From positions 1-14,916 of the forward strand of contig JALWQC010000346.1 of NCBI GenBank assembly GCA_027080755.1: DNA of 14,916 nt. Direction: 5' to 3'. Of the stretch, positions 14,870-14,916 are shown in pieces. Positions within the stretch are counted from its first letter, which is position 1; the number at the start of each line of letters is the position of its first letter. The notes beneath the pieces are model-generated. The model was given only the letters and a program-made list of their open reading frames with translations, had not been told where the DNA came from and made no database searches. The translations under genes were made by a program, and so were the position numbers. Source of the DNA: Paracoccaceae bacterium. GTDB taxonomy: Bacteria > Pseudomonadota > Alphaproteobacteria > Rhodobacterales > Rhodobacteraceae.

Positions 14870-14916
14870 TGGCGGAGACGAAGGGATTCGAACCCTCGAT
14901 ACCGTTCCCGGTATAC
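14870..14916 (-). tRNA. tRNA-Ser, 3' part (5' half and anticodon outside window)
   Basis: On the minus strand the end of a class II tRNA is clear. A long variable arm (ATACC-GGGAAC-GGTAT) is followed by a T arm (GAGGG-TTCGAAT-CCCTT), the acceptor 3' strand CGTCTCC, a G discriminator base and an encoded CCA (14870-14872 on the plus strand). A long variable arm restricts it to Ser, Leu or bacterial Tyr; the G discriminator points to Ser. The anticodon is not in the window. The gene's 3' end faces the defence cluster, the usual orientation for islands inserted at a tRNA 3' end. Confidence 0.88.

Overview
The window is almost entirely one leftward (minus-strand) gene cluster of six large genes, entered from the right just beyond the 3' end of a tRNA-Ser gene and running off the left edge inside the last gene. 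Base composition (GC-rich genes, AT-rich spacers), codon use and the tRNA with an encoded CCA suggest an alphaproteobacterium, perhaps a Rhodobacterales member. That assignment is inference. No housekeeping protein gene, integrase, transposase or CRISPR array is visible.

Layout in transcription order (right to left): (1) the 3' part of tRNA-Ser, 14870-14916; (2) a non-coding leader of about 430 bp, 14441-14869, with a GC-rich hairpin and an AT-rich stretch that may hold the operon promoter; (3) an Upf1-like SF1 helicase with a C-terminal Vsr/DUF559-type nuclease domain, 11279-14440; (4) a single-pass membrane protein that is otherwise one very long coiled coil, 9628-11310, starting at TTG; (5) a membrane-anchored coiled coil fused to an McrB-like AAA+ motor, 7598-9631; (6) a DUF2357/McrC-like protein, 6090-7601, whose nuclease motif looks altered; (7) a short Hsp70/actin-like (ASKHA) ATPase, 5059-6093; (8) after a 146-bp gap, a giant DEDD-exonuclease + RecQ + UvrD-type helicase fusion, at least 1637 residues, cut by the window edge.

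Genes 3 to 7 form a tight chain: one 32-bp overlap followed by three 4-bp ATGA overlaps. This points to one transcript with coupled translation and probably one complex. The McrB-like motor next to a DUF2357 partner is the hallmark of McrBC-type (type IV restriction) machinery. The long coiled coils, the SF1 helicase-nuclease and the Hsp70-like ATPase recall the multi-gene CoCoNuT class (coiled-coil nuclease tandems). I make that link from memory of the family descriptions, not from a search. The likely role is anti-phage or anti-plasmid defence: membrane-tethered rods display an NTP-driven McrBC-like motor, helicases process the nucleic acid, and cleavage comes from the Vsr-like and DEDD domains. 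The position beside a tRNA fits a genomic island.
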